A stretch of DNA of 64,000 nt from Callaeas wilsoni (Eukaryota; Chordata; Aves; Passeriformes; Callaeidae), in the NCBI GenBank assembly GCA_013398955.1, contig VWPU01003088.1:1-64000 (forward strand). The letters run 5' to 3'. Shown here one piece after another: positions 32,401-45,100 of this stretch. Below the pieces are notes generated by a model. It made no database searches, had not been told where the DNA came from, and worked only from the letters and a program-made list of their open reading frames with translations. Each line of letters begins with the position of its first letter. Positions within the stretch are counted from its first letter, which is position 1. A program made the translations under genes and the position numbers.

Positions 32401-32734
32401 CCCATGATCCCTGTCTAGCTCTGCACACCTGGCTCCTGAATGTGTCTGGGCACTCCTCTGCATCACGCCCGACCCACGCTCTGGGCTAGAGGATTTACAC
32501 TCCTTCTGCCTCTCCAAAACCTCTCTTCGTACCGTAGAGTGGGAACGGGGAAGTCAGGGAAGAGCTACAGCATCCCTCCACAATTTCCAGCAGGGAATGC
32601 CAAAGAACATACGTGATACTTCAACATAGGTAAATGCTGAAAATGCATCCCAAAGATCTGGGGAAAATAGTAATATCCCACCAGCTGAAAACCTCCTGCT
32701 TACCCTTCCATGTTGCCTTCCTTCTTTAAAGCAA

Positions 32735-32880
32735 TTCCCACCCTAAATTTCTTATTTCGTAGTATCCAACACCATATCAAAAGCTTTACAGAAGTCTAGG
32801 TAAATGGGAGTTAGTGAATTTTAAAAATCTATTTACTTATTATTCTCAAGGTAACCCACCAAATGAGGTATTCTGTGACA
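32735..32880 (-). mobile_element. Degenerate LINE reverse-transcriptase fragment
   Basis: The minus strand at about 32775-32810 translates to YLDFCKAFDMV, the conserved LINE reverse-transcriptase motif (consensus YLDFSKAFDTV in CR1 and relatives). The flanks are degenerate. An old CR1/L2-like remnant; boundaries are approximate. Confidence 0.6.
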
Positions 32881-33003
32881 AAATTTATTTGAATATTTTC
32901 ATTTAGCTCCGTATCTTTAAATTCTGTTATTCAGAATTTGAAGCACATGGCTTTAGCACATAGTTTTTTAGGCCATGCCTTGGTGGGATGGAGCCACCTC
33001 AGT

Positions 33004-33519
33004 TCAAAGCCCCTTGGAAGAAGCTGCCACGGCCTTCATCCCCTGCTTCAGCACCTTGCAGGGATAAGTGTCCAGTCTATGGAAGACATCGTGCAGCACA
33101 GAGATCAGGTGAACAGGGTTGTACCAGCCCATGCCGTACACCCCTAACACACATTCGTCCGTGATGTGCCGTTTTCCACACATGAGACACTGCCAGGAGG
33201 CACAAGTTAAGGTACTTCGTACCAGGACTCTAGTGCTGATGATGCACTTCTGTTCAAGATCACATCTCTCCTGGTTTTAGCGTAGCCGTTCCCTTGCAGG
33301 TCCTTGCACTTCCACCGCCCAGCCTTCTGTCACCAACACACCACATCCTCCCTTCAGCTGAATGGAGCTGCTTCCTTCCCCACTTCGCATCTTACAAATA
33401 GCTCCTTTCCTTCCTGACCTTTGACAAGTACCTTTGGTTGCTATCCAGTTCTTCACTACTCCATTTACTCTGATTTTAACACCTTGGGTTGGATCTTTGC
33501 CAGTGCAGGTTCTTTGGCT
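33004..33519 (-). pseudogene. Unidentified coding-like block, two in-frame open segments split by a stop
   Basis: On the minus strand, one frame is open from 33519 to 33280, hits TAA at 33277-33279, and is open again from 33276 to a TGA at 33004-33006 (about 90 codons). The composition is protein-like: the downstream part has paired cysteines (CQCLMCGKRH) and an amphipathic stretch (YNPVHLISVLHDVFHRL), and a neighbouring frame is open and protein-like upstream of 33519. That pattern suggests a decayed gene, retrocopy or endogenous retroelement. I do not recognise the family, and a chance frame remains possible. Confidence 0.3.
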
Positions 33520-36500
33520 TTAGCCAGGTACATGGACTGACGATTGTACCAGCAGTTTTGACTACGAAGTGACTCCAAGGACTGTCCTTCACATCCACAG
33601 TCCACCCTCTAGTCTAGCTGGCGTCCCAGAATAATTAATTCCTTCAGCTTTCTTGAGCCCTCAGCTGACCCCAAGCACAATCCAGTGCACTTTTTGACAA
33701 AAGTGCCACATTACGCAGCCTGATCCCACCCTTTAATTGCTCCTTTAGCATGGCTGGAATGGGGACTACAGGGGAACCAGATCCAAGGTTTAAAGGAACC
33801 ACTGGCAAGACTCATCTTTCTTTTAATTAAAGTAAGGCCTACCAACAGCTTTATCAGCATAAATAAGATGATGGTGGAGGGTTGATATAAGATGCTGGAG
33901 ACTGGAGCAACATCAGCACCTAAAACATATCCAGAGCTCACCTTTGGAGCCTTATTTACATCTACAAAGACATTTGATGATGATGATGATTATTATCATT
34001 ATGGGGGTTTTTTAGGACCTCAGTATCTAAAATCTTCTAATACAAAAACATTTATGAAGACGTACCATGTAACATTATTTTAATAACCTATTAAGCTTTC
34101 ACACAGGATGAAAATGCAGCCATTGCAAGGAATTCCTCCTCCATCTCCAATAAGGAACAGCAGATGGACACCTCAGTCAGCACCACTGCCCCACGGCCTC
34201 CCAGCTGTAGCACATAAACTACAAAACGCCAAAGTATTTCTGAGCAAAACCACTTCATCCTTGTCCACGTTGAGACATCACACCTCCTTCCCTCCTTTTG
34301 CCTGTGCAGCAAGCTAAGCAAACTTTTGTTACGACTAGATGCTGCTCACCGTCCTCACTGAGCAAAGGGCTGACACAGCTCCTATCAACCAATTCCCTAC
34401 CCTGCGCTGACCCCAACGCTCCCACAGGGATCCTTCCTGTCACTTTTCCCAAATTACGTCAGGCTGCCTCAATCTCACCAGTTCAACAAGTCTGTCCTTT
34501 TCTTGTTTTATTCCTTCTTGGATAGAACCAGCTCTCACTATTCCCTCACCCAAACCCAGAATGGGTAACGACAAAGAAGCTGGGCATTAGAGATGCTCTT
34601 CTGTAATGTCAAGATTTGTCATATAAATGTGGGAAGATCTAAATCAGGGCAAATATTCCATTACAAACATTCATTCTTCAAGGCCCCCAGCAGTTTAACA
34701 GGACATGAGGCTCACACATGCCCAGGTGAGCAAAGAGTACCAAGACTGGGAGGGAAGCACAAAGCTTCTCAAACAGTTTCCATCTCACAGCTCTTGCTCT
34801 GCCTTTGAGCATCACTGTGTTTAAGTAAGGTAAGATGCAAATCAGGACAGCCAGAATGTTCTCCAGGAACTATTAGAGCGTTGGAGGCACCACTGCCCTG
34901 GAATAAAACACCTGGTGCAAGTCCTTATGAGCTACCTGAGTGACTGAACTAGGAACAGACATCACAGTGAGTCAAACCTCAAACCTGAACTTTGTGTTGT
35001 TCAGAAAAGCAGCTCTGAACACACTGGGATAAGGCTTTGCTACATTTTATCTAAAAAAGCATGAGCAGCCCTGCTGTCCCTCCGGGAGTCCAGTGATGGG
35101 GGCAGAGGGGCCTGGCCCTGCACCCCAGGCCATCGTGCCGTGTGCCGTGGCATGCGCAGTCAGTCACTGCCATCTCTCTAGAACCACAGTCCTTCTTGCA
35201 GCTGCATTGTCTTCCTTCCTCCATTCCTGCAGTAAGAAAGGATTAAAACATTAAGGCCCATGAAATACAGTGAAAACAGAGAGGGGAAAATAGAGAGTAA
35301 AGGTGGCTTAAAACAAAATAACTGCTTCCTGAAGTCTCTGGCTCCCATGGAGTGACAGCACTGTATCTCACAGGGAGAGGGGAATGGTAGGTGCTCCCTG
35401 AGCAGCAGTGACATGGTACAGTACAGGACCGCTCCTGAGAAACATCAGGACACAATATACAGATATACCGGTTTTCCACAGTTAGAAAAACACGGATGTT
35501 AAATTCTTTCCAAGATGGACATTAATGCTCTTAAACCTCCACAGCTCACTCCTCACATCACTGTACAGTTGTGACTAATGCCTTAGAAAGCTTCACATAA
35601 TCTTGGTTTTTTAAGGACATACATCTCTGCATGAATTACCTCTGCACTGCAAAGGACGGGGGACAGCGCAGATGTGCCGTTCCACATGCGCTATATATAG
35701 CATCTACAGAGCACAGACACAGCCGCCACACACAACTGCCAGCTGTGTGCACCTACTCTAAGCAATGACGAGTGCAGTCTACACGTTTTATTACACACAC
35801 AGGTGTTCTGTGCGTGTACACACACATACAAACGTATATGCACTCTGCCTCTTGAAAGATGCAAAGCAGAAGGAACAATCTGGGACAGAAAGGTAAAGCA
35901 GGATACATGGTCACAAAAGTGTTCCATCACAAATTCTGCAAGTATGGTTAGACCAAGACCAAACTCCTCCGTGCCAGGACTGAGAAGCACATGAGCTACT
36001 TACCACAGCTGTTCATAGGCTGCAAGACAGCCTTGGAGTCCTGCCAGTGCCAGTGCCTGCTCCTCCCGTGACAGCGGAGCTGGAGCCCACGGCAGGAAGC
36101 AGCTCAGCACTGCTTACACTGCCCCAACTCTGCTCCCAAGCCAAACCACTCCTGCTCTGCTCTCCTCTATGAGCCTTCTCTTGGGGCAGAATCTGTTCCA
36201 ACACATTCAAACAGTAGGTTTAACAGCTTTGTTAAAGTAGGTTTAACAGCTCCTCTGATCCCTACTCTGAGAACATAGGAAGCCTCAAACTTATTTTTAT
36301 TAAACCCAGTTCTTTGTAAGCCCTAGTTTGAGCGCATGCTCTTTTTAAGCATGGAGCTCCAGCCCTGCAGGGAGAAGTCAATCCATTCTGGAAAGCTCAA
36401 CCTTTAGAACGTTATAAACCACACTTAAAACTCATATAAAGAAAGTCTCCATTTTAACTGTGCCAAATTTGGTTGAAATTAATTTTGTTGCAATGAAATA

Positions 36501-36650
36501 TTATTTGCCAATGAGATGTTAGTACAAGTTATGCTCTGACAAACTAGATTCAGAGTCCCATTTTGCTCATCACTGTTTCTATACATAAACACTTTAAAAA
36601 AAAAGACAAAAAAGAAAGCATGTCACAGTGCAAAGAGCAAAACATCGTGA

Positions 36651-36656
36651 TTTATT
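36651..36656 (-). promoter_or_regulatory. Candidate minus-strand polyadenylation signal
   Basis: TTTATT on the + strand is AATAAA on the minus strand, followed downstream by T/GT-rich sequence (TGTGACATGC then a long T run). It lies about 0.7 kb past the stop of the candidate terminal exon at 37354-37571. A good-looking 3'-end signal by sequence alone. Confidence 0.4.
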
Positions 36657-37353
36657 CACCTTCACTCAGCTGCACAGGTAACATGTGTAAAACCACTCCC
36701 AAACGTTCCACTTCCCCTTCCTGCTGTCAGTACAGGACGGAAGCAGAGGATAGTTTAGGGAAAAGAAAGGCAGTTTCAAAAATCAGGACTCTAAAGAAGA
36801 GGAGATATTTGGGGAACAGGCAGGGCCCCTCTGACACTGAGCTACTGCCGAGCTGGGGAAGCATGAGGGGAATGACGGATGGGGGGACGGCAGCCAGGCT
36901 TTCCCGAAATAGCTGCTCACTGTCACTGCCGGGACAGAATCCGGAGCAAGTGCACCGTTAGCATGACCCAAGACATTTCTTACAGTCATATTCTTCCATT
37001 TTTTAAAAAGGATAGGAAATACAGAGAAAAGGATTCGGGCATCTTTCTCTGACGTATCAGTTTCACACCTTTTTTCCTCCCCCCCGCCCTTCTCCATCCC
37101 CCCTTTCACTGTTCTTGAAATGAAGGGGGTGAAATTTGGAAGCAGGATACCACAGCAGTAGAGCAAGGAGGGGGAATAGTCAAAAGCCAGGGAGTCTGTC
37201 AGGAACTCTGCAAAAACAGAGTCCCTTCCTGGGGGTTAATGGGTCTACACTAAGTTTTCTGGTTTGCTTTTAAAAAAAGAACCATTTCTGAGGGGCTAGA
37301 ACTTCACGTGGCCATGTCTGTTATTAAGCTTTTTGGAATTTAATGTATTTTTT

Positions 37354-37571
37354 CCCTCATGATTTTACATAGAAGAAAAACATGGAAAATACAAGAGTGG
37401 TCAAAATAAACATGAGCACAGCAAAGCAAATCACATGGGATGAACTCTGGCAGGAGCAAGAATGGAGGTGTTCCAGCTCCACGCAGAGGAAAACCCAGGA
37501 AAGGTCTAAATCCTGATGAAGCATTCCTAAGTACACCAGATGCTGCACATTCAACAATCCACTGATATACT
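37354..37571 (-). CDS. Candidate terminal exon with a C-terminal hydrophobic segment, unrecognised
   Basis: On the minus strand a TTCCTAGCAG acceptor (ending at about 37572) opens a frame reading YISGLLNVQHLVYLG. It ends with a hydrophobic run (VICFAVLMFILTTLVF then SMFFFYVKS) and a TGA at about 37354. About 70 codons with a cysteine-rich patch (HSCSCQSSS) just before the hydrophobic segment, as in a tail-anchored or single-pass protein. No upstream exon was identified and I do not recognise the family. It lies downstream of ELAVL1 on the same strand. It could be fortuitous. Confidence 0.3.
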
Positions 37572-38159
37572 GCTAGGAACAGAAATTCTCACTTCTGCTC
37601 TTTACCAGTTTAGCTCAAGGAATAATTCCATATGGTGAACAGTGCTGAACTGAGAAATTCCCATCACAGAAAAAATAACTGCAAATCTAAAAACTCCTGA
37701 GTTGAAAGAGATCCTGAGCTGAGGCAGCATTGCCACACATTCCGTGACATCATACATGAAACACTATTTATATCTCTTACTTTACATCACTTTTCACAGT
37801 AAGCCTTTAAGAGAAAAATCAGAGGCAACATCTCAAAGGTACAACAATTAGCCCAGCTCCGAGAGGGATTATTTCTGTGACTAAAGGACAGGAGGCACCT
37901 GCTGAAATGCAGCAGGACAGACTTCAGCTTACCAAAACTAAAAGTTTGTCCTGGTGAACAAAGGACTAAGATGGACACAGTCTGTGCAGAGCCAGCAGGG
38001 TTATAGGTGTTCCTTCAACCAAACGGACGTGGTTTCAGAAGGGTTTCTGAAAAGGGCCCTCACAGAACCTCTCCCAGGGTATTCCCTGGGGGTGTCCGTC
38101 CTGCCCCAGCCTCACCCGAGGAACCAGGGAGCCTGACCTGCACTGATGGTCCCTTCTCA

Positions 38160-38440
38160 TGGCATCACAGTTGCTAGGCTGGAAAAGCCCTCTAAGGTAA
38201 TCAAGGCCAACCATCAACCTGGCAGCACCACCAGGTTTACCATGAGCCCGTGGCCCCAAGTGCCCCAGCCACACGTTGTTTGAACACTTCCAGGGATGGT
38301 GACTCCACCACTGTCCTGGGCAGCCCGTGCCAGGGCTTGACAACCCCAGCACAATTTGCAGAAAATCTTCAGCCAATCTGAACCTCCAATGGACCAACCT
38401 GAGGTTGTTTCCCCAAGAGCTCCCTGAAGAAGTTTCACTA
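38160..38440 (-). mobile_element. CR1 LINE 3' fragment, antisense
   Basis: GGCTGGAAAAGCCCTCTAAG, CCAACCATCAACCTGGCAGC, AACACTTCCAGGGATGGTGA and GGCAGCCCGTGCCAGGGCTT follow the antisense CR1 3' order. Confidence 0.88.
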
Positions 38441-39194
38441 CACTTCCGAGTAACGGTGTAGCTGGGCTTTGGGTTCAGTTTCATCAGGTAGAACGATGTA
38501 AGATAAAGACAACAACTTTTTTCCTGAAAAATAAGGAAACTAAGCCCCTCCTTTTAATTCCATCTTTCTAACAAGGCCACAAGTTACAAAATCTTTAGTG
38601 GAGGAACCTTGACTGGCCTATTCCTGAACACAGTTCAGATTCTTCTGAAAACATGTCAAATTCCAAACTGCACAATAATAATCCAATTCCTGCAGGGAAA
38701 AAAAGACAAAATATGAACAATTAAGTAAAAGCCTAATTCTATTTTGAAGTACATCACCCTTCACCAGGGCTCCAGTAAAAGCATCCCGAGTATGTTTCAA
38801 ACAAGTGCTCAACAAAACCACCCATGAACATGTGGCAAAAGTACAAAACTCCTTTGGACTATTAACATAGATAATGTCATTTAAGTCTTAACACCAGTGT
38901 AAAATATCTATGAGTTGTTTCATTTAATTTTGAAAATCCATATAGAAAACAATGTTCATAACTCCATCCACAGGATTCTACAAAGCTGCTGCTTCATCAA
39001 CAAAACTTTGAACTGTTTCAATATGAAAATTCCATTTTTTCAAACTGCTCAAAAATCATTGCAGAGAATTTCCAAGCACTTGAATTGAAGCACAACCAAA
39101 GTATGAACTTGGTACATTTTTGCAGTTATTTCTAAAATAAGTTAATTTACATAAATCATCTCAAAATAACACAATGGGATTCAACTTCATTTTA

Positions 39195-42100
39195 GACATT
39201 TGGAAAGCAGTGTCATACTTTATTTAAAGTAAACCCATGTAAAAACAAAGTTTAAATGAAAATGGTACCTGAAAAATAAATTATTTGATATAAAACAAAT
39301 CAATAACTTAAAAACACACTAAATATACAAAATGTGTAACCATATACTGTACAGTATGGAAAGCAATTGATAAAACCTTCTGTCCCACAAACAGATTAAT
39401 TTATAAACAAAAGATTACATAAGTTAAAGGAAAGGAAATCAATAAAAAGACTAGAAGTACAGTATTCTTCAAATTACTCATCAAATAAAGGTTTATCCCA
39501 ACTTATGTTTCAAATGTCTCAAGTCATTTTCTTCTCAATGACTAAGTGAAAAAGTTCAGCCATACCACTAAAAACTTGCTCAAAAACGTTTAAAAATCAG
39601 GAACAACAGTAGGAGAATATTGAGATTCTAAAATGTGAACACAGAAGCAATTTTCCAAGGTTTCAGCTGGCAGTTCTACCATTACTGTTTTCCCATCATT
39701 AGCAACAAAAGAGAATTTCAGTGCTGAGAACTCCACTCAACAGAAAAATATTTCTAAACCTTTGTTGCTGTTTGATCAAGTGTGATCTAGACGGAATCAC
39801 CAGGGTTGAACGTCAAACCCACTCATGGGGTGGTGGGTTATGCTTTAGAGATCATAAAGAGTTTGAATGGTTTTAAATCATGCAGGAGGAGAAAGCAACA
39901 CTTGGAGTTTGGTTCTGTTTGACTACGTGAGACTACTACAAAAAGCAACCACTGAAACGATGCCGTACCTGATCAACCTACGAGTGGACGCTTAGAAATT
40001 AACGGTGATTTTCAATCCACTGGTTGTCATGGAGGTACCGCCTCTTCCAAGCCAGAGCGAGGGAACTGAGACCCTTTTTATGAACTCCACAGTTTTCATT
40101 TTTTATATTAATAAGGAGAAACCCAGTAAGGTATAATAATCAGAGAAAATAACCACTGGCCTCTTGAGCTCTGGATTTATCCATTCTACTGTGCTGAGTA
40201 GCCAACCTTGAGAAGTGCAGAGCTATCTTAGAGGAACTTGCCGAAGGCACGAAAAGATTCTACTACTTCCAAATAGAGATTAAAGTACCTCAGGTGACAA
40301 ATTCAGCTCTTGGAAAATAAAAACAAAATGGAAAAAAAAGCCAAAACACAAGTGCACCTTCACTCAGGGAGCACAAGGGGTTGGTGTTTCCTTATGCTAA
40401 AGGTGAATTTGGTCCCTTCCCTCTAAAGCTATTTGTAGATGCCTAAATTGCAGAATGTACCAATAAGGCGCTTCACTGACAGAGTTATAAAGGACACATT
40501 TCTTCATTATGGAAATAAAAAATATGGTGACTTTCTGACAGAGGCAGCATCCAGACAAAATGCTCTGTGTTCATGTGATTGAACCAGGCTACCAGCAGCT
40601 CACAAGAACCGTGTGTTAAAAACCTCCCACAAAACCTAACTTTCTGCAGGCAGAGCTATCAGAGGGGCTACTTTGTACAAACAGTTTATCTTATCATATG
40701 ACCTGTACATTGTGTTAGAAAAGTAAACATGGGGACATTCTCCAAGTTGTTTTTTTTTAAAGCACATATGTAACAATAAACTATCCAAAAAGGAACTTGA
40801 GTTATTGCCATTTAGAATGCACTGAAAAAAATCTCTCCTGAAATATTTGAAGAATTTCTACTTTATTGACCTTACCCAGAACATTAAAGCAACACAGAAT
40901 TGTAACAAATGTCGAAGGACCTTAAGGACTATTCATTTTCCAAACTCAGCCTTAAAATAATAGATCACCTTTACAGTTAGATCATCATTTTGGTTTTGAC
41001 TGCTGGACATTCCTTGTATAAATGATATCAGGTTTTTTAAAAAACTTTTTTTAAAAAGATTTTGAGCTGCTTTGTATAAGTAACATTACTACAACGTTCA
41101 ATCCCCCTACAAAAATAGGTGTCCTCTCCACACAAACACCCTTTGGTCATCTGGACATGGCAAGTGACCACACACTGACCAACCAGTGTTCACTGCGGTG
41201 ACAATTTATCCTGCTCCAGTGACTTGTCTCTGGATTTTCAGTGGTTTTCATGCTCACATGAGAAGATGTACAAAAAACATATCCACGCAAAGGGAAGGAA
41301 AAGCTGTGCAGCCACACACACACCACGGTGGCGATGGTGACTTCTCCCCTCACCCTAAGAGCTGGATCCTCAAGCCTTTCCCAGTCCCAGAGCTAGAACA
41401 GATGCAGGGATTGGCACAGGAGGGCTCAGCAGGCAACAGTAACTGCACTGGCCAGTCTCTGACAGGAGAGTGGAGCAGCTCAAGTAAACCAAACTTTATG
41501 ATAATGCAGCTTGAAGAATAAAATAAAATAAATCCAACACTTCAGTGCACAGACACCATCTAACAGGGAATCACTGGGAACTGAACACGCCGAGCTGCTC
41601 TGATTCTGCTCATGTCGGGATTTCTGGTGTTGCCATCCCCTCACCTGAAGGATCTGCACATGCCTTTGCCAGCTCATGCTAAGCACATACAGTAACATCA
41701 GATTATTCTTCCATATTTATGTGGGATTTCCCTGTCTGCTAATGGTTAACAGGAGGTTTACAGGTGATGAGGCTTGTAGCCAGCGTTCTGCACAGGATGA
41801 ATTCCATTCATGCGGACATCTGGGAAGCAAATGTAGTAACTCCCCTCAGCATCTACACATGAAACCTGTGACAGCAGCACGGACAACTGTGTTTGCAGCA
41901 GGAATTACACCTGGTCTGTCAGAAGCTACACCTGGGGCTGTCCCAAGAGATTCTTAACCTACTCTAAGGGACCCCAAAACACTCCCATCACAGCTGTTCC
42001 TGTAGCACATCTCCAGTACAGACCAACAAATCCAGGTCTCCAAAATCTGATCATCACATCCTAGCCCAGCAATGAAGACTTTCCAGAACTATTTACCTCA

Positions 42101-45100
42101 ATGAGACCACTGCATCTCACAAGCAATGCGAGACCTCTGCTTTGAGACAGCCCTTTGGTTCTACAAAGATCCTGTAAGCACTGACTGGCAGAAGCATCAC
42201 CTGACAGAAACACCTGGATTCCATCAAACTAATGGATGAAAAAGCAGAGCACTCTTCAAGAATTAGGAGGCCAAAACCTCTCTTGAAACAGGTCTGTTCA
42301 AGTGACAGCTTCAAAGCAGAGTCTGCTGAATGACGTGAGGAGGAAACCAGTTGCTCCTACCTTTTGGGTAGAAAAACTCCTGGCAGATGTCTTGTTAGAA
42401 TTTAGTTTCCACACCCCAGAAGCTTCCTTTTGGTCTTTACTAGTAGGATGCACAGGCTGCTGTTTAGGACCAAAAGCATCAAGAATACATACACAATTTT
42501 TTCTGGACTCCAGCTATTTATGCCAAGGTTTTATTGACTTTTAGAATAGTGCAGATAACACACTACTACTGGTATAAGCTCTGGATATTAGCAGGAGTTT
42601 TTCCTCTTTTCCTGATCCAAGCAGCAGTCCTTTGCTCATATCAATTACTTGCAAACTATTATCAGAGCAACTATCAAAGAAAGCTGGAATTAGACCTTTC
42701 CTAAAAGAGACTGTTGTAGTAGTGGTACAAAACCATATCCTGCATTTCCTTCTTATTTAGCAAAGAATGAGAGATGGAAAAATAGAGAAGCAATGGGAAA
42801 AGCAAGGAACAGTGATGCCAGAAAGCATCCAAGAGAAGGGGTTTTTTTCAAAAGTGGCAGCACAGCAATGTGCTGCTGCCATAGCCAGTGTGCTTGGAAC
42901 CAGTACTGAGACAGTCATGTTTAGGGGTCACTCGCTGCAAGTCTGAACCCTCAGCTAAATACTGTGATAAATAGCAACTCTCATTTAGTTTAGTAGCAAA
43001 ATTATCTTAAATGGAATAAAGCAAGAGAGAATGACAGGAACTGGGAGTGACTACAGCCCACTCCTGTGGAACAGGACAGTGCAGGGTTCAACAGTGATGG
43101 GACCTGGTAAGAGAACTCCGTACTACACAGCTTCAGCTTGGGAGAACCCCCACAATGCTTCCCAATCTCTCCTTCTACACAGAAAAGAAATAATCATTGA
43201 TGCGATAAATGGAGGGTGATGAACTGGTGGAAGGAAACCTCTGACAGCCAAGAGCAGCTTCACAGGGTGGGAGTGGGCTGGCTGCTGTGTCACGGTCACC
43301 GTTCCACTGACCACTGAGCTTCTCAAGACATGGGGAGGGAACAGACTGGCAGGAGAGGCAAGGTTGGATGTTTTAACAGGAAAAATCCCACCTGCACTCA
43401 CTGCACACAAGCTCAAACTCAGCGGGAGGCTTATGGCTGGGCCAAGGCCTATCTGTAGGGTTTAGATACGCCCTGGGCAGGTGCAGGAACATCAGCAGCT
43501 CCCACAGCTCATCCCTGGAGCTGGGCAGCAGCTCGGCCACACGTGGAGGCAGAGGGAACCTTCAGGCTGTGCAGACCCCATGGCAAGGAGAGGACAAGCA
43601 GAGGACAAGCAGCGGCAAGCACAAGGCAAGGTCAGCTGGGGATGGAGCGAGACGAGCAGGCAGCATGGACTGGCCTCTGGAGTTTGGAAATGAACTCTGG
43701 GGCTGGTGGAGATTCAGGCAAAACAAGGAGACACTGCATTAAACTGCCGCAGACCTCATTTCCACACCTGCTCTACCTACACCGGAGCCAAGCGTCTAAC
43801 TGTGCACAGCAGCTCACACACCTGTACAGGCAGGGTCAGCCTTCCCAGCTTCCTACCCAAGCACACCTGAGGGTTACATCAGTCTGTGACACATCATTTC
43901 TACGTGACAGATTTATTGTGGTGCTTGTTTCAAAACTCTTTTTCTTCTACTCAAATCTGTCAAAGCAGTAAATTAAAATTCTCTTAAAGAGGAGCTACAG
44001 TTCCTTAAAACAACACTCTGAAAGCTGGACACTTTGTGCAATACTTAGCAAAAAAAAGAACAGAAAATAAAAAACAAAACAAAATTTGAGCAAAACAAAA
44101 TCAAATTTAATGTTCTTAAATGCAAAAGTAAAAACAAACAAAAAACACAAAAAAGCAAAAGAAAATTAACAGAAACAGAACAACTCAAAGTTTCAAGGCA
44201 GTCTGCAGAAAACCTGGGGGATTAATCTTTAAATCTACAAATCAAAGGGGTTTTTTGGTTAATATCTAACTTGCAAGTTGTAAGTACTTTTCTGCTGAGT
44301 GTTCAATAAGTAAAGCTAGTTGTCAAAACAAAATCCTATTAAAATAGAAAAATCTAGCACTCATTAGAAGGGATGCGAGAAATACAATGCTCAAATGTTT
44401 ATAACTGGTTTTTTTTACAAAATAGAACTGCCAAAGGAATTCCAACTACAATGATCTTGGAAAATGAGTAAGTATCTTGCTGCATTATAATGTACCAGTA
44501 AGTAGTGCACCATGCATTAAGTATTTGGACAGAAGAGATTCAGTCTGATAAAGTAGCAACATATATTCGCACTCGCTTTTTTGGAGTTTCATTTTGATTC
44601 TGAAATCTTCCCGGAGTTTCTTTGAAACTCTTTGGTCCATTCCTCTCAAAGTGGGCTTTAAAAGTCACATTTCTAAAACCTGTGAATTGGACAGCTTGGC
44701 CACTGCTCAGTGTGCAACTTACCTCCTCAATGGTGTTAAAGTTAGGCTGGCATGCTACTACTTACAAGACCTTGACTTTAAAAAGCCTGATCCTCAACTA
44801 GACACACAGAAATGAATATTAATTGATCAAACAATTTACTGTCAACTAAAACATTAGTATTTCTCAACTTTTCTTCCATACTACTGAAACTGGGGGGGAA
44901 CAAAAGGACAGGGGGATGGGTAGGAAGAACAACATAAAACCAAAGAAAATCAAAGAATTCAGCCTGATATTTTTCAGAAAATTCCAGTTTTTGCAGACAA
45001 CATTCAATGAAACAAATGTTAGTCTCATAAGTGAAAGCATGCTTCAATTTTACCACCATCCAGAGGGTCTAGTTAATGCAATCTACTTAAGATTTCAGGG

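Larger units (their letters stand above)
24268..36640. other. 12-kb interval with transporter 3' UTR and no recognised intact gene
   Basis: The first + strand AATAAA after the transporter stop is at 25571-25576, so the 3' UTR may reach about 25.6 kb. Beyond that I see CR1 pieces, a small tandem repeat, a LINE-like fragment and an unexplained minus-strand coding-like block (listed separately). Open frames elsewhere are short and motif-free. Confidence 0.6.

Noticed and set aside
31939..32418. 159-codon + strand frame in the intergenic interval
   Set aside because: No motif, no splice or promoter context, and an equally long frame overlaps on the other strand.
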